From Verrucomicrobiota bacterium (GTDB taxonomy: Bacteria; Verrucomicrobiota; Verrucomicrobiia; Verrucomicrobiales; Akkermansiaceae), in assembly GCA_026397725.1 (NCBI GenBank), contig JAPLUI010000273.1:1-38622 (forward strand): a stretch of DNA of 38,622 nucleotides. Reading direction: 5' to 3'. Positions 24,849 to 32,369 of the stretch are shown piece by piece. The notes beneath the pieces are model-generated. The model was not told the origin of the DNA, did not search any database, and saw nothing but the letters and a program-made list of their open reading frames with translations. Position numbers and translations under genes: made by a program. Numbering within the stretch: the stretch's first letter is position 1; each line of letters starts with the position of its first letter.

Positions 24849-27122
24849 TCACTGCGTCACCTCCACCCGCAAGAACAGCTTCTGGACCGGGGTCCCCGTT
24901 ACGGTCGCGGTGACGGTGGTGGGGGTGCCCGCTTCCACGGGATCCGGAACGGTGGAGAAGGTGACGGTCGTCCCGCCGGTGGAGGCCCCGTCGTTATGGA
25001 AGGTGACGAGGTCGGTGGACCAGCGGTAGCCGACGGTGAGATCGCTGGCGAGCGCGCCTTGCGGGTGGGTGAAGGTGAAGGTGCCGGTGCCTGGATTTAC
25101 CGTACCCACGACGACGCCTGCGGAGAAGACTCCGGGTTCGGTGCCGAAGAAATTCTCCACGCCGTTGTCGTTGCCGTCGCCGTCCGGGTCATCACTAACA
25201 GCGGTTTGGCCGCCGACTCCGGATTTGCCAGTGATCCAACTGGCGAAGGTGCTTCCGCCGGAAGCCACGGTGTAATTCAGCCGTGGCTCGAGGCCAACGT
25301 CTTCCAAGCTGGCAAGAAACAAGAAGCTCCGGAAGCCGGACCCTTCGGCATCCGACTTGATCCCGAGATGGAGATTGCCGCCGACCGCGTTGTTGAAGGC
25401 GGTCGTCAGCGCCGCGCTGGTGAAACTGATGCCACGGTTGTCGTCGGGACCGGTGGCGGGGCTGAAATTGACCGTTGCGACGGCCGTGCCTTCCGGGCCG
25501 GGGAAGGTGGCACCATTCCAGTCCGCGCCGAGGACGAAGAGCGTGAAGGTTTGTGGAACCGAGGAAGTGTTCCCCTCAGTTCCCTCCGGCGAGAGGACCA
25601 AAGTGGTCTCTCCGGTGGCGGCCGATGCGCCCGCCAGGTCGAAGGTCAGGTAGCTGCGGGAATACCTACCGCTGCTGATCGGACCAACGAGCAAGTTAGT
25701 CGTTCTGGTTTTATCGAAGATGTTTAATGGTGGGACTGCGACTGAATCACATCGATCGTCGAAGGCCGCGAGGACCTTGGCACCTGCCACGGTGAAGTTC
25801 CATGTCGCATCGTCGAGAATCCCGGCGAAAGCATTCCCCGTGACATCCTTGATCGCACCGGCATCGATCTGGATCGCGTAATCGTCGGCCCAACCGAGAT
25901 CCGTGGTGGGGTCGATGGTCAGCGTGTTTCCGGAAATCGACACCCGGGGGTCGCCCACCGGAATCACCGTGTTTCCAGAAGTTGACAAATTCCGGATCCG
26001 GATGTTGCCGCTGCCGGCCGCGATGGCCTCGTCAAATTCCGCGACCAGATTGCTGGTGGGGGTGGCACCGGTTGAACCATCCGCCGGTGTCGTCGAAACC
26101 AAGGCTGGCGATGTGCCATCCGCGGCGGTTTGAAAGCTCCACGTGGTCGTATCGGAAATCCCGGCGAAGAAGTTCGCAGGCGAGGCGAGATCCTTGACGG
26201 CGTTATTGCTGATCCAGATGGCATAACTGGTGCTGGTGGCGAGCGGAGAAGCCGGGGTGATGACGAGATCGGTGCCCCCCACGACGTTGACCCGGGCGTC
26301 CGGCAGGGTGATCACCGTGTCGGGGCCGGCCCCGAGGTCATCGATGGTGATGGTGCCGCCATCTTCCAACGCGATCGCCTCATCGAAAGTCGCCACCAAG
26401 TTGGTGGTCACCAGCACGCCGGTGGCGTCGTCGGCGGGATTGGTGGGTGGCACGATGGCGGGCGCTATGGCGTCGGGCAGGCTGTAATCGATCGTTAGCT
26501 TCGGGATGTACGCCAGATTGCCACCGGATTGGTTGGACGAGTAGAACTGGAAGAGATTGCGGAATGCAATATTTTCGACGTTGGATTTCACCAAAAGATA
26601 GAGTGATCCACCGATCATATCTTGAACAGCGCCGGCAAGAGTCGCACCAGAAAAACTCACGGTGCTGCCTATGGCGGCGGTATTGGGATTCCCGGTGGTG
26701 CTGGCCAGGACCCCGCCGAAATCGCCACCAGGGTTAGTCCAGTCGTTCGTGCCGTCGCGACTGGTCCAAGTCACGCCGCCGTTGGTAAACGAGGACGTGA
26801 GCTGATGCAGGTTGAGCGTCATCGTTGCATTTTGGCTGCCAGTTTCTGCCACCCGCACGGTGAAAGTCAGCGTGACGCTGTTGATGGTGGCACCGGTGAG
26901 GGTGGACAGATCAAAGGCCAGTGCCGAACGCAGGAACTCGTTGTCCGTGGTCGTATCCAACGTGTCGCCGACGTTAAGGCTTATGCTGGTTCCCTGATTG
27001 AGCGTGTTTGTCCGGATTGTGCTATCATCCGTCGGGTTCAGAACGAGAATAGCGCCAGAGGCAAGCTGGGCGCTGGCGAGAGTAGCGGCGAGGACCGTGA
27101 GGCGATTCAAGAGAGGTTTCAT
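24849..27122 (-). CDS. Secreted protein with DNRLRE and SbsA-like Ig domains
   Basis: The 757-aa product starts at ATG 27122 with a signal peptide (MKPLLNRLTVLAATLASAQL). A first DNRLRE-type domain follows (about 25-210; FLRSALAFDLSTLTGATINS). Two Big_5/SbsA-like Ig domains come next (about 215-335 and 335-450), each with NLVATFDEAI or NLVAEFDEAI. A second DNRLRE-like domain spans about 455-640 (YSRSYLTFDLAGAS). A DDPDGDGNDNGVENFFG calcium-type motif lies near 660, before a C-terminal beta domain. It is a modular, probably cell-surface or extracellular, structural protein. It lies 145 bp upstream of the 1853-aa DNRLRE protein in the same direction. The ~73 bp directly upstream are nearly identical to those upstream of the GH5-like gene at 32366-33778. 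Confidence 0.85.
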   Translation of the reverse strand: MKPLLNRLTVLAATLASAQLASGAILVLNPTDDSTIRTNTLNQGTSISLNVGDTLDTTTDNEFLRSALAFDLSTLTGATINSVTLTFTVRVAETGSQNATMTLNLHQLTSSFTNGGVTWTSRDGTNDWTNPGGDFGGVLASTTGNPNTAAIGSTVSFSGATLAGAVQDMIGGSLYLLVKSNVENIAFRNLFQFYSSNQSGGNLAYIPKLTIDYSLPDAIAPAIVPPTNPADDATGVLVTTNLVATFDEAIALEDGGTITIDDLGAGPDTVITLPDARVNVVGGTDLVITPASPLATSTSYAIWISNNAVKDLASPANFFAGISDTTTWSFQTAADGTSPALVSTTPADGSTGATPTSNLVAEFDEAIAAGSGNIRIRNLSTSGNTVIPVGDPRVSISGNTLTIDPTTDLGWADDYAIQIDAGAIKDVTGNAFAGILDDATWNFTVAGAKVLAAFDDRCDSVAVPPLNIFDKTRTTNLLVGPISSGRYSRSYLTFDLAGASAATGETTLVLSPEGTEGNTSSVPQTFTLFVLGADWNGATFPGPEGTAVATVNFSPATGPDDNRGISFTSAALTTAFNNAVGGNLHLGIKSDAEGSGFRSFLFLASLEDVGLEPRLNYTVASGGSTFASWITGKSGVGGQTAVSDDPDGDGNDNGVENFFGTEPGVFSAGVVVGTVNPGTGTFTFTHPQGALASDLTVGYRWSTDLVTFHNDGASTGGTTVTFSTVPDPVEAGTPTTVTATVTGTPVQKLFLRVEVTQ

Positions 27123-27127
27123 GACTG

Positions 27128-27201
27128 ACTGCTAGGAATTTGCTTTCGGGGTGAGGGGCCGTTGGAAAAGCCGGTGGCCGGCCCGGAGGGCGGGGAAAAG
27201 G
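27128..27201 (-). repeat. Shared upstream element, copy 1
   Basis: This ~74-bp stretch begins ACTGCTAGGAATTTGCTTTC on the plus strand. It recurs at 33781-33852 with one 2-bp indel and a few substitutions. In both places it lies 3-6 bp upstream of the start of a minus-strand exported-protein gene, in the same orientation. It also codes for the last ~23 residues of the minus-strand HTH ORF. Possible roles are a shared 5' leader/promoter or the end of a duplicated segment. Confidence 0.8.
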
Positions 27202-27368
27202 GGGTTGATTCTCGCGAGCAGGGCGGCGCTGTGGCGCTCCCCCGAAAGCACCTTGTGAAGGTGGCCGAAATGAACGCCTAGCAAGGGGGCTGCGGGCCTC
27301 AGCGTCCATCCGCGCCGGGCCAGAATGTCCCGGCAATAGGAGAGGGGTTTGAATTTCCTTGGTGACAT
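27132..27368 (-). CDS. Small HTH (Cro/CI-like) DNA-binding protein
   Basis: The 78-aa product has a helix-turn-helix pattern in residues 10-50: SYCRDILARRGWTLRPAAPL then GVHFGHLHKVLSGERHSAAL. This is the short domain style seen in many Verrucomicrobiota regulators. The C-terminal 23 residues (LFPALRAGHRLFQRPLTPKA) come entirely from the shared upstream element, so the original end has probably been replaced. It reads toward the 757-aa secreted protein, whose ATG is 9 bp past the HTH stop. It overlaps the 5' end of the opposite-strand HTH gene and may regulate that gene or the downstream one. DNA target unknown. Confidence 0.6.
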   Translation of the reverse strand: MSPRKFKPLSYCRDILARRGWTLRPAAPLLGVHFGHLHKVLSGERHSAALLARINPLFPALRAGHRLFQRPLTPKANS

Positions 27369-27793
27369 TGGATCAGGATTTATTCTTACTTTCCGTCCCA
27401 GTCGCGGGCGACGGACGGAGAAATAAGAGAAATCGGAGACGTCTGCAAGAAAAATCGGATATTTTTTTTGAGTTTTCGGAGAGGACCGAATTTCTGGCCA
27501 AATCCCTGGCCATGAATCTCTCCGATTTGCCGAAAAAAATCGGAGTTTCGGCGTCGATGTTTTACCTCTACCGCAAGGGCGCCCACCCCATCAGCGATAA
27601 GGCCTGGCGCAAGCTCGAAACGGCGGAGCTGCTGGCGGGCATATGGCCGGATACAGCGGATCAGCCGGCCGTGCTGCGCGAGAATGAATCCCGCTTCCGA
27701 TCAGGCCGCTGCACCCTCACCATGGAGGAAAGAATGGAACGGCTGGAGGATTTTCTTAAAATAATAGCGATATCGATTAGAGATCCCCAATGA
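27359..27793 (+). CDS. HTH-domain regulator, divergent from the first
   Basis: The frame is open for 144 codons from a TTG at 27359. The true start is unclear, because GTG/TTG codons compete and the first ATG (27511) would cut into the HTH domain. The recognisable domain is FLAKSLAMNLSDLPKKIGVS followed by MFYLYRKGAHPISDKAWRKL, a Cro/CI-like fold with the usual 'ISxKAWRKLE' end. Residues 120-144 form a likely amphipathic helix (EERMERLEDFLKIIA). It ends in ATGA (27790-27793), shared with the start of a second gene that the IS66 element interrupts. Regulator plus coupled partner, facing another HTH gene, looks like a self-regulating two-gene module now broken. Confidence 0.65.
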   Translation: MVTLDQDLFLLSVPVAGDGRRNKRNRRRLQEKSDIFFEFSERTEFLAKSLAMNLSDLPKKIGVSASMFYLYRKGAHPISDKAWRKLETAELLAGIWPDTADQPAVLRENESRFRSGRCTLTMEERMERLEDFLKIIAISIRDPQ

Positions 27794-27813
27794 CCACCAC
27801 CCTCTATTACTTC
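27790..27813 (+). pseudogene. First eight codons of a gene cut by IS66
   Basis: ATG 27790 overlaps the TGA of the HTH gene (ATGA) and opens MTTTLYYF; the IS66 left inverted repeat begins right after codon 8. The remainder is not found on the far side of the element, where AT-rich foreign DNA begins. The partner gene of the HTH operon has therefore been lost from this window. Its identity cannot be inferred from eight residues. Confidence 0.55.
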
Positions 27814-27871
27814 GTAAACGTCCTAGAATTCACCCCCTATGCAAGCGGCCAGGGTCTGCCAGGCTTCGCGG

Positions 27872-28102
27872 ATGCCCAAGCCAACGCCACCCCGCAAGCG
27901 GGGACATGCCGGACGAGCCGCCCGCGCGCGGTTCGTGGAAGTGGAGAACAGCCTGCCCAGGCCGGGGCCGGCGACTGAGCCACGCATGATCATCGAAACT
28001 GCGGACGGATTGCGTCTGCTGCTCGCCGACAGCACGGCGGTCGCGATGCTCGCGGACCATTTCGAGCTGGCCCGGCCATTGCGGAAGGGAGGCCGCCCAT
28101 GA
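27872..28102 (+). CDS. IS66 accessory protein, TnpA-like
   Basis: The ATG at 27872 (MPKPTPPRKRGHAGRAARAR) is favoured over one at 27839. The product is about 76 aa, with a basic N-terminus and a conserved tail IIETADGLRLLLADSTAVAM...DHFELARPL. This matches the short first ORF of IS66 elements in this bacterial group. It is needed for transposition together with TnpB, but its exact role is unknown. It overlaps tnpB by ATGA (28099-28102), implying coupled translation. Confidence 0.75.
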   Translation: MPKPTPPRKRGHAGRAARARFVEVENSLPRPGPATEPRMIIETADGLRLLLADSTAVAMLADHFELARPLRKGGRP

Positions 28103-28455
28103 TCGGACTCGGCATGTCGGCGCTCAAGGTATATCTCGCCGTGGAGCCGTGCGACATGCGCAAGGGCCTTAACGGACTCGCCACCGCCGCCGTCGAGCAT
28201 CTGGCCCAACCGCTGGCCCGCGACTCGCTGTTTGTCTTCATCAACAAGCGCCACACGCGGGTCAAGCTGTTATGTTTTGACGGAACCGGGCTCTGGCTCG
28301 CGACAAATAGGTTAGAGGGGGGCACGTACAGTTGGCCCGAGCCAAGCGAGACCGGGCAACGCAAGATCACACTCCAACCGGAGGCCCTGCGCCTGTTGCT
28401 GGACGGGGTTGACATGCGCGGTGCCAAATTCAGGCCATGGTATGAACGGCCCTGA
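28099..28455 (+). CDS. tnpB: IS66 accessory protein TnpB
   Basis: The 118-aa product has the hallmarks of IS66 Orf2/TnpB: the opening KVYLAVEPCDMRKGLNGLA, LFVFINKRHTRVKLLCFDGTG, and the final LLLDGVDMRGAKFRPWYE. Length is normal (about 115-120 aa) and no damage is seen. The protein is required for IS66 transposition. It follows the TnpA-like ORF with an ATGA overlap and precedes tnpC by 74 bp. In that gap an A/T-rich inverted repeat ATGATA-TGAGT-TATCAT (28500-28516) lies just before the tnpC start. Confidence 0.9.
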   Translation: MIGLGMSALKVYLAVEPCDMRKGLNGLATAAVEHLAQPLARDSLFVFINKRHTRVKLLCFDGTGLWLATNRLEGGTYSWPEPSETGQRKITLQPEALRLLLDGVDMRGAKFRPWYERP

Positions 28456-28529
28456 ACACGCGGCGAAAAAAAGTGCGGTTTTCCGAAGTTTTATCTTGCA
28501 TGATATGAGTTATCATATAACTTTCCGCC

Positions 28530-30111
28530 ATGCCCGACGCGGACCACCCAGACCTAACCAACCTGCTTGAGCGGGTGGCCAGTCTGGAGGAGGAGTTAGG
28601 CAGAACCAGGGACAAGCTCGCGTTGGCCAATGCCGAGATCAAGCGCAAGGACCAGATCATCGCCGGTCTCCAACATCTTCTCTTCGGATCGAGTTCCGAA
28701 AAGCTCGACCCCAACCGGCTCGAACTGCTCTTCAATGAGTTGATCATGGGCAAGCCAGCCCCGGCCGATGCCGCCGGGCCTGAGCAGGCGAAGACCAAGA
28801 CCCGGGCGGCAAGCACCCGCCGCACCAAGGAGGACCGCTTCCCCAAGAACCTCAAGATCATTGTCGAACAAGTCATCATCCCGGACGTGGTCGCAGCCGA
28901 CCCGGACAAGTATGATGAAATCAGCGAGGAGTATCATGACGAACTCGACGTCATCAAGCCCCAGATGTGCTGGCGGCGCAAGATCCTCAAGAAGTTCGCC
29001 CTCAAGAGCGACAAGAGCCGCCCGCCGCTCATCGCCCCGGCCCCGCTGCCAAGCGTTCCCGGCACGCTCATCGCGCCGGCCCTCGCCGCCCAGATCGCCG
29101 TTGATAGATTCGTGGACCATTTCCCATATTACCGGCAATCCAATCGCTTCGACCGGCTCTACGGGGTCGATGTCGGGCGCCAGACCCTCAACACCTGGAT
29201 CCACGCCACCGCCCGCCACCTGACCCCGATCGGCGCGGCCATCAGAGGGGAGGTGCGCCAGGCAATTGAGCTGATAATAGATGAAACTCCCCACGACTAT
29301 CTTTGTCCGGGCCATGGCAAAACCAAACGGGGCTACCTTTGGGTGCTCCACGATCCTGCCGGCAGGAACTCCTGGTTCGAGTGGCATGCGGGCCGGGGGC
29401 ACGAATGCCTGTTGGACTTTCTTGGTTACGACCCGGAAACCAAAACCATCTCCTTCAATGGAACCATCCTGTGCGACGGGTACAGCGCCTACCGGGCCTT
29501 CGCCGCGCTGTTCGGCAACATCCTGCTGGCAGGCTGCCTGGCCCACATCCGGCGCAAGTTCGAGGAGGCCATGCCGGAGAAGCCCGAGTTGATCCTGCCG
29601 GATCCTGCTGGCGATCCAACAAATCTATTTCATCGAGAAGCAACTCCGCGAGGGCAAGGTGCCTCCGGCTTGTCGCGAGTTGGTCCGGCGCTCCCGCAGC
29701 CGTCCCGTCGCCGAGCGACTCCATCAGCTTATCGTCGGGGCAAGAACGGCAAGTCTGCCTCACGGCAAACTTGGCGAGGGTCTCACCTACGCCATCAACC
29801 AGTGGGACAAGTTCCTTGTTTGCCTGGACCAAGGAACTCTCGAGGTGGACACCAATCTTGTCGCGAACCTGATTCGTCCAACCAAGTTAGGTGCGAAAAA
29901 CTCCATGTTCTTCGGTAGTCTCGAGGTCGGTACCAACAATGCGCTGTTCTACACGCTGATGGCCAACTGCAAGAGCCACGGCCTCGACCCCGAGATGTAT
30001 CTGACCGAGGTCATCAAGTGCCTGCCGCACAACGCGACCGTGGAGCAGGCCGCGGCCCTGACCCCGGCCCGCTTTGCCTCCGCGCTGCGTGCCGAGCAGC
30101 AAGTCGCCTGA
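28530..30111 (+). pseudogene. tnpC: IS66 transposase TnpC, frameshifted and missing the catalytic Glu
   Basis: The first frame (28530 to about 29600) has a coiled-coil/zinc-finger-like N-terminus, the block AAQIAVDRFVDHFPYYRQSN, and the first two catalytic aspartates in LIIDETPHDY (D251) and LCDGYSAYRAF (D316). From about 29601 the protein continues in the +1 frame (ILLAIQQIYFIEKQLREGK) to TGA 30111. The shift is explained by a 10-bp tandem duplication, GATCCTGCCG/GATCCTGCTG (29591-29610); removing one copy restores ELILLAIQQ. The third catalytic position, Glu in NLVENxIRP of IS66 relatives, reads Ala here (GCG at 29863-29865; NLVANLIRP). Either lesion should abolish activity. Confidence 0.88.
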
Positions 30112-30170
30112 CCCCGCCCGCCAGCGAAAAATCCGGCCTGCGACCAGGGGGAGAAATCTAGGACGCTTAC

Positions 30171-32220
30171 TTACAAAAGACTAAACCTGCTATTTCTTCT
30201 CTTCAAGCAAAGTTCCCCCCAGGTTGTAATTCTGTATCGCAGGAAGGTCTGGTTTTCCGGCTCCCTTAATCATAAGTGCTTTAAGATCTTCAAAATGCTT
30301 GTTGTAGACAGCAGCAGGTTTTGCATTGTATTTTGTGCAAACCGATGCCGCCATACCTACAACTTCTCCCATCATTCCGGTTGTTCGCATAACCCTAATT
30401 GTGCCCAGAGCCACATGCGTTACACTTATATCCCTTCCCGCCATAAACAGATTGTTTACATTCCTCGAATAGAGGCAGCGGTACGGAATAGGATAGGGGT
30501 AAATCGGTTTATGATTGGCTATTGAAATAAATTCATCACCCGGAAAATGTGTGGTGTTTTTCGGATCGGGATAATGAAGGTCAATCGTCCATGATGTGGA
30601 AGCAGTTCCATCGGGATATATTTCTCTATCCGTAAGATCTTGTTCTTTAAGTATATAATCTCCGATAAGTCTCCTTGATTCCCGTTTCCCGGCTATGTAG
30701 GCAACCCATTTGAGCGAACTGTTTCTCCATTTTTCCGACTGAGTGTATCTATTCTTAAGAAATGACCAGTTTGAAAATACCACGAGAAGACCATAATCCC
30801 TGATTTTCTCAAAGTCCCTAATCTGATCATACTGCATGCCGGTTTCCCAGGTCCATTCACCCATTTTAACCAATTGCGAGCTCTTTTCATTAAACGGAAG
30901 CGCCCAGCCAATTTCAGGAAATGGCGATGCAGATGCCAGTTCTTCCGAATACCACTGAACCGATGCACCCATAGTCATCTTATCGGCTTTTTCCGGGGCA
31001 GTAGGTTCATTATACTCACTTCTGCTCTCCCTTCCCATGAGGAAATCCGCACCTGCAAGAGCGCCAATCGTTCCATCGCCTGTACAATCGGCAAACAGGG
31101 GTGCGGTGAATACAAGTTCTTTTGAAGTTCCTGAGTGAATTGCAGTTACTGACGATATCAGGTTTCCCGATTTTCTCACATCAACAGCTCTGTAATTGAG
31201 AAAAAGAGATATGTTTTTTTCATTCACCACGGCATCCATCTTTTTCTGATCCTCATAATATGAAGCATCCTGGGCATTGCCTCCCTTTGAAGGACCAATC
31301 TCATTTACAAGGTTTCCGAGAGCAGGGTAGGGCTGCAGGTTGATTCGACCACCTAAATGGACCCTTACCTCTGAGCTGTTGTTACCGCCAAGCACGGGTC
31401 TGTCCTGTATCAGAGCAACCTTTATCCCAAGACGTGCAGCAGAAATTGCCGCACAGGTTCCTGCCATTCCGCCGCCAATAACTACAAGGTCAAATTTTCC
31501 AGCATTTTCCGGAACTGAAGGTAATCCCAGCATTTTCTTCCTGAATCCGGCAAGGCCAATCAGATCATTTACAGGTTTATAGTTATTGTCTGTTGTGAAA
31601 AGAATTGCATCGCAACGACCATTGAAACCCGTAATATCATGAAGTGCTATCGTGTTTTTCCCATTTCTAATTTCAATTGTTCCTCCAGGTTCCCAGGTCC
31701 ATTCAGTGCTTTTGGTTCCGAAGACTCCGGGAAGCAGTGCGTTGTTTACACTTAACTGAAATTTGCCTGCTGCTTCTTTATCCGACCAGTAACCGGTCCA
31801 GTTTCTTGTTCTTACAAAAACGTTATACTTTCCATCAGCGGCAAAGGTAACTTCTGTTGATGCATCATCAACAGGTTTTCCCAGACCATGAGCCATCAGG
31901 AATGATGATCCCATCTGGTTGATAAACTGCTGGTCAACAACCCAGCCTCCTTTATTTGTAAAACTTTCCGCCTCAATAAATACCTGCGAAACTGCCGGTA
32001 TTGACAATACTACAAAAAGCATAATGGTAAAACCATTTTTTTTCATAATTCAACTGCTCCTATTGTTCTGTTTAATTTGAATTTTTTTCCGTAAAAATCC
32101 GACTCTGGTGCTTCAGTTTTTTTACCTGCCCCTTTCGCCGGTGAAGAATCTTTAAGTACATAATTATCATTGAGAAACTGAGGATCAATATTCACGATCG
32201 GGTTGCTTTCCTTTACAGTG
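30171..32220. other. AT-rich segment of apparently foreign origin
   Basis: Between the IS66 right end (30170) and about 32220 base composition drops, by eye, from about 62% GC to about 40-45%. Codon use shifts to A/T-ending codons. The segment holds a complete FAD-dependent oxidoreductase gene and the last ~58 codons of another gene, both in Bacteroidota style. The right boundary is sharp, inside an ORF; the left boundary coincides with the IS66 terminus. Confidence 0.8.
30190..32046 (-). CDS. Exported FAD-dependent oxidoreductase (FAD_oxidored type), foreign
   Basis: The 618-aa product has a signal peptide (KKNGFTIMLFVVLSIPAVSQ). An N-terminal beta domain (about 24-155) resembles the golvesin/xanthan-lyase-type carbohydrate-associated domain (FIEAESFTNKGGWVVDQQFI). 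The FAD-binding oxidoreductase begins at FDLVVIGGGMAGTCAAISAA (about 184-203), with RPVLGGNNSSEVRV after it, LFADCTGDGTIGALAGADFL in the middle, and a closing LFMAGRDISVTHVALGTIRV block. This is the PF12831-like family often found in Bacteroidota polysaccharide-use loci. The substrate is unknown. Codon use is AT-rich, unlike every host-like gene here. Its ATG overlaps the stop of the upstream chimeric ORF (ATGA, 32043-32046), so it is probably expressed from the host promoter of the GH5-like gene. Confidence 0.9.
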   Translation of the reverse strand: MKKNGFTIMLFVVLSIPAVSQVFIEAESFTNKGGWVVDQQFINQMGSSFLMAHGLGKPVDDASTEVTFAADGKYNVFVRTRNWTGYWSDKEAAGKFQLSVNNALLPGVFGTKSTEWTWEPGGTIEIRNGKNTIALHDITGFNGRCDAILFTTDNNYKPVNDLIGLAGFRKKMLGLPSVPENAGKFDLVVIGGGMAGTCAAISAARLGIKVALIQDRPVLGGNNSSEVRVHLGGRINLQPYPALGNLVNEIGPSKGGNAQDASYYEDQKKMDAVVNEKNISLFLNYRAVDVRKSGNLISSVTAIHSGTSKELVFTAPLFADCTGDGTIGALAGADFLMGRESRSEYNEPTAPEKADKMTMGASVQWYSEELASASPFPEIGWALPFNEKSSQLVKMGEWTWETGMQYDQIRDFEKIRDYGLLVVFSNWSFLKNRYTQSEKWRNSSLKWVAYIAGKRESRRLIGDYILKEQDLTDREIYPDGTASTSWTIDLHYPDPKNTTHFPGDEFISIANHKPIYPYPIPYRCLYSRNVNNLFMAGRDISVTHVALGTIRVMRTTGMMGEVVGMAASVCTKYNAKPAAVYNKHFEDLKALMIKGAGKPDLPAIQNYNLGGTLLEEKK

Positions 32221-32369
32221 CGCGTGGTCCCCTCCTTGCTGGCCGCGCCGTTGAGCCACCACCAATAACACCACGGCCGCGCCGCAGACGGCGGGGTTTC
32301 GAAATTCTTGTCGAGTTCACTGGCGAAAACCGCGCCGGCCAGCATCATCAAACATATAGGTATTTTCAT
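32043..32369 (-). CDS. Chimeric ORF: rhamnosidase-like N-terminus fused to a foreign C-terminal tail
   Basis: The 108-aa frame is a joint of two unrelated pieces. Residues 1-50 are GC-rich and look like the beginning of an exported GH106/alpha-L-rhamnosidase-like enzyme: a signal (MKIPICLMMLAGAVFA), then FETPPSAARPWCYWWWLNGA, ASKEG. From about residue 51 (near 32220) the DNA is AT-rich and encodes VNIDPQFLNDNYVLKDSSPA...GAVEL, the usual tail of Bacteroidota parallel-beta-helix/polysaccharide-lyase proteins. Both catalytic bodies are missing, so enzyme activity is not expected. Its ATG overlaps the GH5-like stop (32366-32369) and its stop overlaps the FAD-gene start (32043-32046). This keeps a fully coupled three-gene chain across the junction. 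Confidence 0.8.
   Translation of the reverse strand: MKIPICLMMLAGAVFASELDKNFETPPSAARPWCYWWWLNGAASKEGTTRTVKESNPIVNIDPQFLNDNYVLKDSSPAKGAGKKTEAPESDFYGKKFKLNRTIGAVEL

Larger units (their letters stand above)
27814..30170 (+). mobile_element. IS66-family insertion sequence (inactive)
   Basis: The element is 2357 bp. Its ends are 25-bp imperfect inverted repeats: left GTAAACGTCCTAGAATTC (27814 on) and right, read inward on the minus strand, GTAAGCGTCCTAGATTTC (from 30170), both continuing into CCCCCT. GTAAGCG ends are characteristic of IS66. It carries the standard three ORFs: a TnpA-like, TnpB and TnpC. The flanking 8-mers, ATTACTTC (left) and TTACAAAA (right), do not match, so the expected 8-bp target duplication is missing. 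TnpC is frameshifted and has lost its catalytic Glu. GC content matches the host-like part of the window, not the AT-rich DNA to its right. Confidence 0.92.

Noticed and set aside
29591..29660. Programmed +1 frameshift in IS66 tnpC
   Set aside because: IS66 TnpC is normally read in one frame, no slippery site is visible, and a 10-bp tandem duplication accounts for the shift.
27806..30178. 8-bp target-site duplication of the IS66 element
   Set aside because: The flanking 8-mers ATTACTTC and TTACAAAA do not match; a shared TTAC is too short to count.
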